Assembly: GCA_947564645.1 (NCBI GenBank)
Contig: CANOCU010000018.1
Location: 1 to 59,867 of the forward strand
DNA length: 59,867 bases
DNA from: an uncultured Lachnospiraceae bacterium
Lineage (GTDB): Bacteria > Bacillota > Clostridia > Lachnospirales > Lachnospiraceae
Direction of reading: 5' to 3'
Shown here: one piece after another, positions 1-7,815 of the stretch
Layout of the letters: the number at the start of each line of letters is the position of its first letter
Numbering within the stretch: position 1 is the stretch's first letter
Position numbers and translations under genes: made by a program
Notes under the pieces: generated by a model
What the model saw: only the letters and a program-made list of their open reading frames with translations
What the model was told of the DNA's origin: nothing
Databases searched by the model: none

Positions 1-258
1 GAGGTGGAGATCGATAAGATCGTGCTTTACACCAGATCGGATTTTCCGCATGACAACTGGTGCCAGCAGGTGACGCTTACATTCTCCGACACCACTTCCG
101 TGGAGTGGAAGCTTGAGAAGAGCAGCCTTCCGCACACACTGGCTTTCAAAGCCAAAAAAGTAAAATGGGTGAAGTTAGAGAAGCTGATCAAGGCGGACGA
201 TCCGTCTCCCTTCCCGGCCTTAAGTCAGATCGAAGTGTACGGCCGGGACGCAGGCTGA
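1..258 (+). CDS. Discoidin-like (F5/8 type C) domain protein, C-terminal fragment
   Basis: The reading frame is open from the first base of the window and ends at a TGA at 256-258, so only the C-terminal 85 residues are seen. The GTG at 4 is probably internal, because the preceding codon is also in frame and no ribosome binding site is visible. The residues alternate hydrophobic and polar as in a beta-sandwich, with a W-C-Q-Q-V-T-L-T-F-S stretch and a terminal I-E-V-Y-G-R-D strand. That ending is typical of discoidin / DUF7402-type carbohydrate-binding domains in extracellular clostridial proteins. The identity of the upstream catalytic or anchoring part is unknown. Confidence 0.55.
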   Translation, partial: EVEIDKIVLYTRSDFPHDNWCQQVTLTFSDTTSVEWKLEKSSLPHTLAFKAKKVKWVKLEKLIKADDPSPFPALSQIEVYGRDAG

Positions 259-282
259 TGGCCGCCGATTCAGTACAAAGTA

Positions 283-906
283 CTAGACATCTACGCTGGG
301 CAGCGTCAGATAATTAAGCGTTCCTTCCGGTACCCCTGTCCCCCTCTCCAACAGTGCTACCAGACCGCGGATCGTATCTTCCGAATCCTCGGCGGTGGCG
401 GAGAGGAAGGTGTTGTTCAACTTGACGGCTAGCACGATCAGTACGATCTCTGCGAGGGCCGCCGGGTATTCGAAATGGATCTCGCCGGCTTCGATGCCCT
501 GTCTGATGATCTCTGTCAGACTGGGCTTCAGTTCGGCGATCAAATGGTTCATATACTTCTGATGCAGAAAGGCGCTCTCCTGCGCGTTCGCCCTAACGGT
601 GTTGTCCTGGCTCAGAAAGGCATCGGAAGAGTTGCGGCACGCCTGCAGGATCATGGCCATGCGCGTGAAGGGTGAGACTTCCGTCTGACTGGCAAGATTC
701 TTCGCCGTCTTCAGCGGCTTCTCATAGTTTCTTTCGATCAGGGCATCGAGGATCGCTTCCTTGGAAGGAAAGTAGTAGTAGATGCTTCCCTTGCCGATTC
801 CGGCCTTCCTTGCAATATCGCTGACGGAAATATTCTGGATGGTCTCATCTTCCAGAAGCTGTTGCAGCGCGTCTAAGATTCTGTCATATTTCTTCAGGTC
901 CGGCAT
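283..906 (-). CDS. TetR/AcrR family transcriptional repressor
   Basis: The product is a one-domain DNA-binding repressor of about 207 residues, normal for TetR. The N-terminal helix-turn-helix is clear: I-S-V-S-D-I-A-R-K-A-G-I-G-K-G-S-I-Y-Y-Y-F is the classic TetR recognition signature, at about residues 27-47. The C-terminal part is helical and would bind an unknown ligand. The start at 906 (M-P-D-L-K-K) is chosen because a GGAGGTGGAGG ribosome binding site lies just before it. A longer TTG start would put that site inside the coding region. Two palindromes at 1069-1084 and 1112-1127 are its probable operators. This suggests divergent control of itself and of the SCP2 / hydrolase genes at 1268-2758. 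Confidence 0.9.
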   Translation of the reverse strand: MPDLKKYDRILDALQQLLEDETIQNISVSDIARKAGIGKGSIYYYFPSKEAILDALIERNYEKPLKTAKNLASQTEVSPFTRMAMILQACRNSSDAFLSQDNTVRANAQESAFLHQKYMNHLIAELKPSLTEIIRQGIEAGEIHFEYPAALAEIVLIVLAVKLNNTFLSATAEDSEDTIRGLVALLERGTGVPEGTLNYLTLPSVDV

Positions 907-1068
907 AGTAAACCTCCACCTCCGTATCAAATTTGAGTATGATCAGCATGAGCAAAAAATATTTTCTGAATATTATAAGCAATCATATCACAAACTGTAT
1001 TCCCGGACAATTATAAATAATGCCACAAAAAGAGAAAAAACTTCTGCACAAATTAGCTAAAAATATAG

Positions 1069-1084
1069 TTGACCATTGGTCGAA
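1069..1084. promoter_or_regulatory. Probable TetR operator 1
   Basis: TTGACCATTGGTCGAA is an inverted repeat with arms GACC and GGTC around ATT. It shares the G-A-C-C-N3-G-G-T-C core with the second site. Its first six bases match a -35 hexamer, so bound repressor would block the rightward promoter. Confidence 0.65.
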
Positions 1085-1111
1085 GAATGTGGTACTGTTT
1101 CTTTAGCAACA

Positions 1112-1127
1112 TTCGACCGATGGTCGA
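1112..1127. promoter_or_regulatory. Probable TetR operator 2
   Basis: TTCGACCGATGGTCGA is a second copy of the palindrome, with arms TCGACC and GGTCGA around a 3-4 base centre. Its centre is 43 bases from that of operator 1, close to four helical turns, so two dimers would sit on the same face of the DNA. Confidence 0.65.
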
Positions 1128-1267
1128 TACGCTGGCTATATTGGAAATGCGAAGGTACATGCATCATGTCAGACATAACGGCGCATTCTATTAAAACAGG
1201 CAGATAGACAGGATACATCGATAACAGACGGGACCCGGATGGGAGAAGGGAAGAAGGAGGATTTAGT

Positions 1268-1711
1268 ATGACGTATGCAGATCTGTTCTATGAGATCAAA
1301 GGGAAATTTATGGGAGCCGATGTGAGTGACATTCAGGAACATCTTGCATTCCAGTTTAACATCGAGGATGAGGAAGCGGGCGGCGCCTTCTATGTGGAAG
1401 TGAAGGACGGCGAACTGCATGTGGAGCCTTATGAGTATTATGACAGAGACGCCATGTTCATCTGTGCGCCGGATGTGCTTTTTGGCATTGCCGACGGGAC
1501 GATCGATCCGGTAGCCGCATTTACGGAGCAGAAACTGCGTGTGGAAGGCAATATCGAGAAGGCGCTGCGGCTGAAAGAGATCATCGAGATGAAGAAGGCG
1601 GCGCAGGAGAAGAGCCTGGCGAAGAAGGCGGCGGATAAAGTGGTGGATACGGTTGTAAAGACGGTAGCTAAGAAGGTAGTGGAGAAAGAAAACAAGAAGA
1701 GTAAGAAATAG
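1268..1711 (+). CDS. SCP2 sterol-binding-domain protein
   Basis: The product has 147 residues. Residues 1-110 match the sterol carrier protein 2 (SCP2) fold: an amphipathic start, the strand F-Y-V-E-V-K-D-G-E-L-H-V-E, and the signature D-V-L-F-G-I-A-D-G-T-I-D-P-V-A-A-F near residues 75-92, followed by L-R-V-E-G-N. Such proteins bind lipids or fatty acyl chains in a hydrophobic tunnel. The last 35 residues are lysine- and valine-rich and amphipathic, which suggests contact with the inner face of the membrane. It has a strong AAGGAGG site before the ATG. It lies 57 bases before a membrane-anchored hydrolase and behind the TetR operators, so a repressed two-gene lipid-handling operon is likely. 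Confidence 0.85.
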   Translation: MTYADLFYEIKGKFMGADVSDIQEHLAFQFNIEDEEAGGAFYVEVKDGELHVEPYEYYDRDAMFICAPDVLFGIADGTIDPVAAFTEQKLRVEGNIEKALRLKEIIEMKKAAQEKSLAKKAADKVVDTVVKTVAKKVVEKENKKSKK

Positions 1712-1768
1712 GCAGAACGAAAAGGAACAGGAGTATATATAAAAAAGAAGAAAGAAGATGATGAAACG

Positions 1769-2758
1769 ATGGGAGCATTGAAGAACATCGTTGCGGCAGC
1801 CGGGATTCTGGCCGCGGCAGGGGTAGGAGAGACGGTATATTTTTACAACAGGACCATGAAGCGGGGGAATGCGAAGACGGAGCGGACGACGAAGATGTCC
1901 GGTACGGACTGGCAGAAGTACTTTCCGCTGATGGAGGAGAGAAAAGGGTTCGTGATGGCGCAGCCGCACAGTGACGAATATGTGACATCGTTTGACGGGC
2001 TGCGGCTTCATGCCACCTATTTTCCGGCGCTTGTGAATGAAGAAAGTGCAGAGAAGGAGAGTGGGGAAGCCGGGAAGACGGCAAAGGTTAAGAAAGCCGT
2101 GATCTGTTTCCATGGCTACACGGGCGAGGGTCTGAGCAACCACATAGCGATCGCCGACTATTTTTTAAAGCATGGATATGCCATGCTGCTGCCGGATGCC
2201 AGGGCCCACGGTGAGAGTGAGGGCGAGTACATCGGCTTCGGATGTCTGGACAGGAAGGATGCGCTTGCATGGATCGACTGGATGATCGGAGAGTGCGGCG
2301 AGGACGTGGAGATCATGCTTTTCGGCACTTCCATGGGCGGCGCTACGGTGCTGATGACGAGCGGTCTCGAACTGCCGGTTAATGTCAAGGGCATTGTGTC
2401 CGACTGCGGGTTCACTTCTCCCAAGGAGGTGTTCACCCATGTATTAAACAATATGTATCATCTGCCGGCGTTTCCGGCCATCCAGGGAGCAGATCTGATC
2501 AACAGGAAACTGGCGGGATATGGGATGGATGAGTGCAATGCCAAATATGAGGTGCAGAAGGCCCAGGTGCCGATTCTTTTCATACACGGCTCGGCGGATA
2601 CCTTCGTACCCTGCAGTATGTGTGATGAGATCTATGAAAACTGCCGGTCCAGGAAACGCAAGCTGATCGTGGAAGGGGCAGCCCATGCGGAGAGCTACTA
2701 TAAGGATATGGCGACTTATGAGAAGACGCTGGATGAGTTCGCGGAGGAGATCTTCTGA
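1769..2758 (+). CDS. Membrane-anchored alpha/beta hydrolase
   Basis: This 329-residue serine hydrolase begins with a short hydrophobic anchor (residues 5-20, Ala/Gly/Val-rich) and then carries a full alpha/beta-hydrolase domain. The oxyanion motif is F-H-G-Y (about residues 114-117). The nucleophile elbow is F-G-T-S-M-G-G with Ser188. The acid is Asp277 in H-G-S-A-D-T-F-V-P, and the base is His306 in G-A-A-H-A-E-S. The family includes esterases and dipeptidyl-peptidase-like enzymes, and the substrate cannot be read from sequence. It follows the SCP2 gene closely and is probably co-transcribed with it under the TetR repressor. Confidence 0.85.
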   Translation: MGALKNIVAAAGILAAAGVGETVYFYNRTMKRGNAKTERTTKMSGTDWQKYFPLMEERKGFVMAQPHSDEYVTSFDGLRLHATYFPALVNEESAEKESGEAGKTAKVKKAVICFHGYTGEGLSNHIAIADYFLKHGYAMLLPDARAHGESEGEYIGFGCLDRKDALAWIDWMIGECGEDVEIMLFGTSMGGATVLMTSGLELPVNVKGIVSDCGFTSPKEVFTHVLNNMYHLPAFPAIQGADLINRKLAGYGMDECNAKYEVQKAQVPILFIHGSADTFVPCSMCDEIYENCRSRKRKLIVEGAAHAESYYKDMATYEKTLDEFAEEIF

Positions 2759-2859
2759 GAACAGGCGACTTTGTGTAGAAATTTATTGGCACCATATTTT
2801 TCACAGAACATATGTGTCTGGAAAAACGTGAGGTGCGAGTGTGAGAGGGATAGAATAAA

Positions 2860-4263
2860 ATGAAGACAAGAAAAGGCTATAAGACATACCCGTTGACGGT
2901 GGCACAGAAATTTCATAACTATTATGCGCAGTACTGTCCCGGGAAAGAGATCCTGAACGTAGGCACGAGCCTGACGATCGAGTTTGAACTGAATATTGAC
3001 GAGCTTCGGAAAGCCATCTATAAGGCATACGAGCGGTGTGAGTCCATGCGGGCGCGGCTTGCCTATGACAGGAAGGAGCAGGAGTGGTATCAGTATATCG
3101 CGGAAAAGGAAGACCGGGAGATCGAGTTTGTGGATTTTACGGATAAGACCATGGAGGAGGCGGAGGCTGAGATGACGGCCTGGACGCGGGTGCCTTTTGA
3201 CAAGGAAGACGAGCCGATGAACAGGGTTGTTATTATCAAGACGCCGGACGGCTTCGAGGGTATGTTCCTTGTGGGTGATCACAGATTCCTGGATGCGCAG
3301 TCGCTGATCGGCTTCATGAAAGACGTGATCGAGTTGTACTGCAATGCGAATTTCGAGAACATTCCTTATCCGGCCGATATGCGTTCTTATATCGAGCAGG
3401 TAGAGAAGGATCTGGCTTATGAGAACGGCAGTAAGGCGCAGGCCAGGGACCGGGCTTATTTCCGGAAGCTGATCGAGGAGTCGGAGCCGATCTACAACGG
3501 AATCGAAGGGCCGGGGAAACTGGAGGCGGCAAGGGCAGCCACAGGCAATCCGAACCTGCGGGCGGCGCCTACCGGATCGGACAGCTTCGCGGCGGCTATC
3601 GATATCTTCCATCTGGAGGAGGAACCGACGAGAAGGCTGATGACCTTCTGCGAGCAGCAGCATATTTCGCTGCAGTGCCTGCTGATCATGGGTATCCGTA
3701 CCTACCTGCAGAAGATCAATGCGTGTGACGACGTGTCCATGCAGGTGGCATATGCACGCCGGGCGACCCTGCAGGAGAAGAAGTCGGGCGGCACCAGGAT
3801 CCACTGCTTCCCGTTCCGGACGATCATTCCGGAGGAAAAGACCTTTTTGCAGGGAATCTTCGAGATCCGGGATAAGCAGAATGAGGTGTTCCGGTATGTG
3901 AATTACAATCCGGCGGAATATCTTGGTTACAGGAAGGAGCTCTATAATCCGCCGCAGGGCATGGGATACGAGACGGTGTCGCTCACCTATCAGCCGGCGA
4001 CTCTGCGGGAAAAAGGCCTGACGGACTTAGGCGGTATCCGGTATAAGACGAAGCGGTACTGCAACGGGTATTATTCGGACGGTCTGTATCTTACGGTGAT
4101 GCACCGGTCGGAGGATAACGGGCTGGATTTCAGCTTCGAGCACCAGACGAAGGCGTACAGTAAGGAGCAGCTGGAATATTTCTATTATTATATCTGCAAG
4201 ATCATGTTTAAGGGGATCGAGAATCCGGATCTGAAGATCGGAGAGATCATCAAACTTGTGTAA
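2860..4263 (+). CDS. Free-standing NRPS-type condensation-domain acyltransferase
   Basis: The 467-residue product has the length and layout of a single condensation domain. Near residues 138-146 it reads V-G-D-H-R-F-L-D-A, a variant of the H-H-x-x-x-D-G motif in which the second, catalytic His (His141) and the Asp (Asp145) are kept but the first His is Asp. The C-terminal half has the usual second lobe. Condensation domains join an acyl or aminoacyl group held on a carrier protein to an amine or alcohol. An acyl carrier protein starts 36 bases downstream and an AMP-forming ligase follows. The three genes therefore look like a dissociated assembly line. The acceptor is unknown. Confidence 0.8.
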   Translation: MKTRKGYKTYPLTVAQKFHNYYAQYCPGKEILNVGTSLTIEFELNIDELRKAIYKAYERCESMRARLAYDRKEQEWYQYIAEKEDREIEFVDFTDKTMEEAEAEMTAWTRVPFDKEDEPMNRVVIIKTPDGFEGMFLVGDHRFLDAQSLIGFMKDVIELYCNANFENIPYPADMRSYIEQVEKDLAYENGSKAQARDRAYFRKLIEESEPIYNGIEGPGKLEAARAATGNPNLRAAPTGSDSFAAAIDIFHLEEEPTRRLMTFCEQQHISLQCLLIMGIRTYLQKINACDDVSMQVAYARRATLQEKKSGGTRIHCFPFRTIIPEEKTFLQGIFEIRDKQNEVFRYVNYNPAEYLGYRKELYNPPQGMGYETVSLTYQPATLREKGLTDLGGIRYKTKRYCNGYYSDGLYLTVMHRSEDNGLDFSFEHQTKAYSKEQLEYFYYYICKIMFKGIENPDLKIGEIIKLV

Positions 4264-4299
4264 AAGTTTGGAAGTAAAAATAGGAAAGGATGAGAGAAA

Positions 4300-4524
4300 A
4301 TGTTAGAGCAGTTAAAGGATATTATCGTAAATTATGTGGAAGTGAAGAAGGAGGATATCAAGCCGGAATCCCGCTTTATTGAGGATCTGGGCTTTACCTC
4401 ATTTGACTTTATGAGTATGCTTGGCGAGATCGAGGACGTGATGGATATCGAGATCGACCAGGAGGAAGTGGTGGATATCCGTACCGTGCAGGAGGCGGTG
4501 GAGTATCTGGAGAAGCTGGCGTAG
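4300..4524 (+). CDS. Acyl carrier protein
   Basis: The product is a 74-residue acidic four-helix carrier protein. Ser34 in D-L-G-F-T-S-F-D is the expected 4'-phosphopantetheine attachment site; the usual D-S-L is replaced by T-S-F, which is seen in specialised carriers. The start follows a GGAAAGGATG ribosome binding region. It sits between the condensation-domain gene and the AMP-ligase gene and probably carries the acyl group activated by the ligase. It is not the housekeeping fatty-acid ACP, judging from context and the altered motif. Confidence 0.88.
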   Translation: MLEQLKDIIVNYVEVKKEDIKPESRFIEDLGFTSFDFMSMLGEIEDVMDIEIDQEEVVDIRTVQEAVEYLEKLA

Positions 4525-4623
4525 CCTAAGACGCCTCATTCTGAGGGGCGGATGACAGGAAAGAGCGCTGACTGTAGTGTGACCGGTATTTCGGTGCGTG
4601 CGGGACACGCGGAGGGAGAATTT

Positions 4624-6162
4624 ATGAACGAATTGCGCAGTACGATTTATGAGTTGCTTGTAAAGGCACAGGAGGCTTACGGTTCGCAGGATGCCATCCG
4701 GTATAAGGTGAAGGAAGCAGGAGAGGGCGGTAAGAAGGAGACAAAGGTAGCGGCCAGGACGTATACCCAGCTGCGGCAGGACAGCGAGCATTTCTCGGCG
4801 GCGCTTAAAGATCTGGGAGAACAGGGAAAGCATATCGCGCTTATAGGGGCGACCTCCTATTCTTGGATCACGGGCTATTACGGGATTGTTGGCGGCGGCA
4901 GTGTGGCGGTGCCCCTGGATGCGAACCTGCCTGCGGAAGATCTCTGTGAGCTGCTCGACAGGGCGGATGTGACTACATTCCTCTATGATGCATCGAAGGA
5001 GAATGTGGCGCTTATGGCAGCGGAGAAATGTCCGAAGTTAGTCAATTTCATTGCCATGGAAGAGGGGACTACGGTTCCGAATGCCCTCTCCATGTGGAAG
5101 CTGATCGAAAAAGCACCGGAAAGAGATGACTTCCGGCCGCAGCCGGAGGATCTGGCGACGATCATGTTTACATCGGGAACGACGGGGAAGAGCAAGGGCG
5201 TCATGCTCACGCACAGGAATCTGGCGGAGAATGCGACGGCTCTTGATATGGGCTATGAGCCGGGAACGGTGCTGATGAGCGTATTGCCGATCCACCACGC
5301 TTACTGCCTGAGTATGGATATTCTGAAAGGCACTTCCGTAGGGGCGATTATCTGCATCAATGATTCCCTGCTGCGGGTGGCCAAGAATATCAAGCTTTTT
5401 GAGCCCAATATGATCCTGATGGTGCCGCTTATGGTGGAGACACTGGCCAAGAAGCTGGAGGAAGCGTCTCTGATCCCGGCGCCTCTGGTGAAGATCAAGG
5501 TTTTCGGCAAACAGTTCCACACCATATGCAGCGGCGGTGCATATCTGAATCCGGCTTATATCGATCTGTTTAAAAAGTACGGCATCAGGATTCTGCAGGG
5601 CTACGGCATGACGGAGTGCGCGCCGGTCATCAGCACCAACTGCAACAATGCGTCCAAGGCAGGCTCCATCGGTAAATGTATGCCCAACTGCGAGGTGAAG
5701 ATCGTGGACGAGGAGATCTGGGTAAAAGGCACAAGTGTGATGCAGGGCTATTATCAGATGCCGGAGGAGACGGCGCAGACTCTGGAGGACGGCTGGTTAA
5801 AGACGGGAGACTTAGGTTACATAGACGAGGAAGGTTTCCTGTTCCTGACCGGGCGTAAGAAGAATCTGATCATCACGCCCAACGGCGAGAATGTGTCGCC
5901 GGAAGAGATCGAGAACAAGCTGGGTGAAAACCGCCTTGTACAGGAAGTGCTGGTGCGTGACAGTGAGGGCGTGATCGAGGCGGAGATCTTCCCGGATTAC
6001 GAGTACGCGGCCAAGAAGAAGATCAAGGATCTGCAGGCACAGCTGCAGGCGCTCATCGACGATTATAACAAGACGGCGCCGCTCTATAAGCGGGTCTTTA
6101 AGTTGAAGGTTCGTGACGTGGAATTTGAGAAGAACACAACAAAGAAGATCAAGAGATTCTGA
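4624..6162 (+). CDS. AMP-forming acyl-ACP/acyl-CoA synthetase
   Basis: This adenylate-forming ligase has about 512 residues. Visible motifs are M-F-T-S-G-T-T-G-K-S-K-G (about residues 181-192, the P-loop), G-Y-G-M-T-E-C-A-P (A5) and T-G-D-L-G-Y plus G-R-K-K-N-L-I-I at the hinge. A Lys-rich end (N-T-T-K-K-I-K-R) carries the catalytic Lys region. The start at 4624 is preferred to an in-frame ATG at 4552, because CGGAGGGAG lies directly before it. It resembles long-chain fatty acid ligases more than amino-acid adenylation domains. It would activate a carboxylic acid and load the ACP encoded just upstream. A terminator follows at once, closing the operon. Confidence 0.85.
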   Translation: MNELRSTIYELLVKAQEAYGSQDAIRYKVKEAGEGGKKETKVAARTYTQLRQDSEHFSAALKDLGEQGKHIALIGATSYSWITGYYGIVGGGSVAVPLDANLPAEDLCELLDRADVTTFLYDASKENVALMAAEKCPKLVNFIAMEEGTTVPNALSMWKLIEKAPERDDFRPQPEDLATIMFTSGTTGKSKGVMLTHRNLAENATALDMGYEPGTVLMSVLPIHHAYCLSMDILKGTSVGAIICINDSLLRVAKNIKLFEPNMILMVPLMVETLAKKLEEASLIPAPLVKIKVFGKQFHTICSGGAYLNPAYIDLFKKYGIRILQGYGMTECAPVISTNCNNASKAGSIGKCMPNCEVKIVDEEIWVKGTSVMQGYYQMPEETAQTLEDGWLKTGDLGYIDEEGFLFLTGRKKNLIITPNGENVSPEEIENKLGENRLVQEVLVRDSEGVIEAEIFPDYEYAAKKKIKDLQAQLQALIDDYNKTAPLYKRVFKLKVRDVEFEKNTTKKIKRF

Positions 6163-6173
6163 TCCGGACAATA

Positions 6174-6200
6174 AAAACTCGCACCAATGGTGCGAGTTTT
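6174..6200. terminator. Bidirectional Rho-independent terminator
   Basis: AAAACTCGCACC-AAT-GGTGCGAGTTTT is a perfect 12-base stem with A and T flanks. It closes the condensation/ACP/ligase operon and also ends the minus-strand gene at 6241-6837. Confidence 0.9.
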
Positions 6201-6240
6201 GGAAGTGGGAGGCGCACAGGCCTCCCTTTATGAAACGCTG

Positions 6241-6837
6241 TTATTTGATCGCTTCTTGCAAAATCCTGACACATCTGTCAATTCCGAGATCGCCGGCGTT
6301 CAGGAACAGGTCGTAATATTCGGGTGCGCCCCATTCCCAGTTGGTAACGGAATTGTAGAAGCCGCCTCTTCGCTTGTCGTGCCGCTTCAGGGCATTCTCT
6401 GCCTCTGACTGCTGGATTCCTTCTCGCTCGATCGCTCTCTGGATCCGCTTCTGTTTGTCTGCATAGACGAATACCCGCAGCGCATTCTCATGTTCCCGCA
6501 GGATATAACCGGAAGCTCTGCCGACGATGACGCAGTTGCCTTTCTCGGCAGCCTCTTCTATGATCCGTTCTTCCTCCAGGAACAGCTTGTCTGCCAGGGG
6601 CAGTTCCCGGTTGCCGGAGAGTCCGCCAAGTCCTGTCTTTGCCAGATTCATCAGAATGCCGCCAGAAGTGCTCTCGTCCAGATTCTCGATCTGAAAATAA
6701 GGAATCTCAAGGTTCTTGGCCGCTTTGATGAGAATGTTTCTGTCGTAGAGTTTATAGCCGAGTGCGTCCGCCAGCTTCTTGCCGATCTCATTTCCGCCAC
6801 TGGCATATCGCCGTTCGATCGTTACGATATTATACAT
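6241..6837 (-). CDS. Cytidylate-kinase-like family protein
   Basis: The 198-residue product matches the cytidylate kinase-like (AAK6-type) family common in Clostridia. The N-terminal nucleotide-binding region reads R-R-Y-A-S-G-G-N-E-I-G-K-K-L-A, a variant P-loop, followed by G-Y-K-L-Y-D-R. The central G-N-C-V-I-V-G-R-A-S-G-Y-I-L strand-loop and a late R-x-x-F-Y-N segment are also typical. The family is annotated by similarity to CMP kinase, but its substrate is not proven. A GGGGGA ribosome binding site precedes the ATG at 6837. It is a single-gene unit, convergent with the ligase gene. Confidence 0.85.
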   Translation of the reverse strand: MYNIVTIERRYASGGNEIGKKLADALGYKLYDRNILIKAAKNLEIPYFQIENLDESTSGGILMNLAKTGLGGLSGNRELPLADKLFLEEERIIEEAAEKGNCVIVGRASGYILREHENALRVFVYADKQKRIQRAIEREGIQQSEAENALKRHDKRRGGFYNSVTNWEWGAPEYYDLFLNAGDLGIDRCVRILQEAIK

Positions 6838-6958
6838 AAATATATCCCCCTTTTTCTGTTTTTATCCTCTTAAGTCTATTATAAACACTCTTTTTGGATA
6901 TCTCAATTCCTTTTTTCAGAAAATTTCCAACCTGCGCGGCCGCAAATTTTACATTGCG

Positions 6959-7061
6959 TTCTACGTTTCTTTCACTATAATTATAGTAAACGATATGAAG
7001 TAGGAATCATGGATTTCGTAACAGGGAAGCCGAAGGCAGAACCGTTACAAAGAACGTAGAA
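6959..7061. promoter_or_regulatory. Inverted-repeat region upstream of vanR
   Basis: TTCTACGTTTCTTT (6959-6972) faces AAAGAACGTAGAA (7049-7061); apart from one extra T the arms are complementary. Between them lie a perfect palindrome, ACTATAATTATAGT (6974-6987), and a copy of the dispersed TATAGTAAACGA repeat start. The arms contain ACGTAGAA, similar to proposed VanR half-sites, so this may be the vanR control region. Alternatively it is a small inserted element with terminal inverted repeats. Confidence 0.4.
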
Positions 7062-7113
7062 TTTTCATTACTATTTGTGCCGACAACCGGAAGGCGGCTG
7101 AATGGAGAGTTGT

Positions 7114-7815
7114 ATGAACGAAAAAATTCTGATCGTGGATGATGAAAAAGAAATAGCGGATTTGATCGAGGTCTACCTGAAAAATGACGGTTATACGGTC
7201 TATAAATTCTATAATGGGACGGATGCCCTGAAATGCATTCATGAAACAGAACTGGATTTGGCGATCATAGATGTGATGCTGCCCGACACAGACGGTTTTC
7301 GCATCTGCCAGAAGATCAGGGAACGGTTTTACTATCCGATCATCATGCTTACAGCCAAAACAGAGGATCAGGATAAGATTATGGGACTGACGATCGGTGC
7401 CGACGATTATATCACAAAGCCGTTTAATCCATTAGAAGTGGCAGCCAGAGTCAAAACGCAGCTGAGACGGTATGTACGTTATAACAATCTTGCGGGAAGA
7501 AAAGCGGAGGAGACGGAGGAGTACGATATCAGGGGACTGTTGATCAACAAACACACCCATAAATGTTTTCTGTATGGAAAAGAGCTGCAATTAACACCGA
7601 TCGAGTTTTCGATTCTCTGGTATTTATGTGAGAATCAGGGAAAAGCAGTGCCGTCAGAGGAATTATTTGAGGCAGTATGGGGTGAAAAATATCTGAATAA
7701 CAATAACACAGTAATGGCGCATATTGGCCGTTTGCGGGAAAAGATGAATGATTCGGCAAAAAAGGCGAAATTTATCGTAAATATATGGGGAGTAGGGTAC
7801 ACCATTGAAAAATAA
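7114..7815 (+). CDS. vanR: VanR-type response regulator (OmpR family)
   Basis: The product has 233 residues: a receiver domain (about 1-120) with acidic pocket D9-D10-E11, phosphoacceptor Asp53 (I-I-D-V-M-L-P) and a T-K-P-F loop. A winged-helix OmpR-type DNA-binding domain follows at about 130-230. The opening M-N-E-K-I-L-I-V-D-D-E-K-E-I-A-D-L is close to known VanR proteins. The start at 7114 is preferred to an ATG at 7102, because GGAG is correctly spaced before it. It overlaps vanS by 11 bases. Its probable targets are the CGTAAG direct repeats at 8972-8994 before vanW. It would switch on vanW, the ligase and the racemase when VanS senses a glycopeptide. Confidence 0.88.
   Translation: MNEKILIVDDEKEIADLIEVYLKNDGYTVYKFYNGTDALKCIHETELDLAIIDVMLPDTDGFRICQKIRERFYYPIIMLTAKTEDQDKIMGLTIGADDYITKPFNPLEVAARVKTQLRRYVRYNNLAGRKAEETEEYDIRGLLINKHTHKCFLYGKELQLTPIEFSILWYLCENQGKAVPSEELFEAVWGEKYLNNNNTVMAHIGRLREKMNDSAKKAKFIVNIWGVGYTIEK

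Larger units (their letters stand above)
931..1267. other. Intergenic control region between tetR and the SCP2 gene
   Basis: This 337-base gap holds no convincing gene. The left part (931-1065) is AT-rich and probably carries the minus-strand promoter of tetR. The middle holds two palindromic operators (listed separately). The first operator begins with TTGACC, which with TACTGT at 1093-1098 (18-base spacer) could form a weak rightward promoter. A purine-rich GGGAGAAGGGAAGAAGGAGG tract at about 1240-1260 is the ribosome binding region of the SCP2 gene. Confidence 0.5.

Noticed and set aside
931-1060. Plus-strand frame 782-1060 considered as a gene overlapping tetR.
   Set aside because: It runs antisense to the helix-turn-helix region and has no ribosome binding site.
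1169-2143. Minus-strand frame of 324 codons opposite the SCP2 and hydrolase genes.
   Set aside because: It is Arg/Leu/His/Phe-rich with no domain, and lies antisense to two well-supported genes.
2716-3804. Minus-strand frame of 362 codons opposite the condensation gene.
   Set aside because: Shadow frame with no family similarity; the plus-strand gene has the H-x-x-x-D motif and proper operon context.
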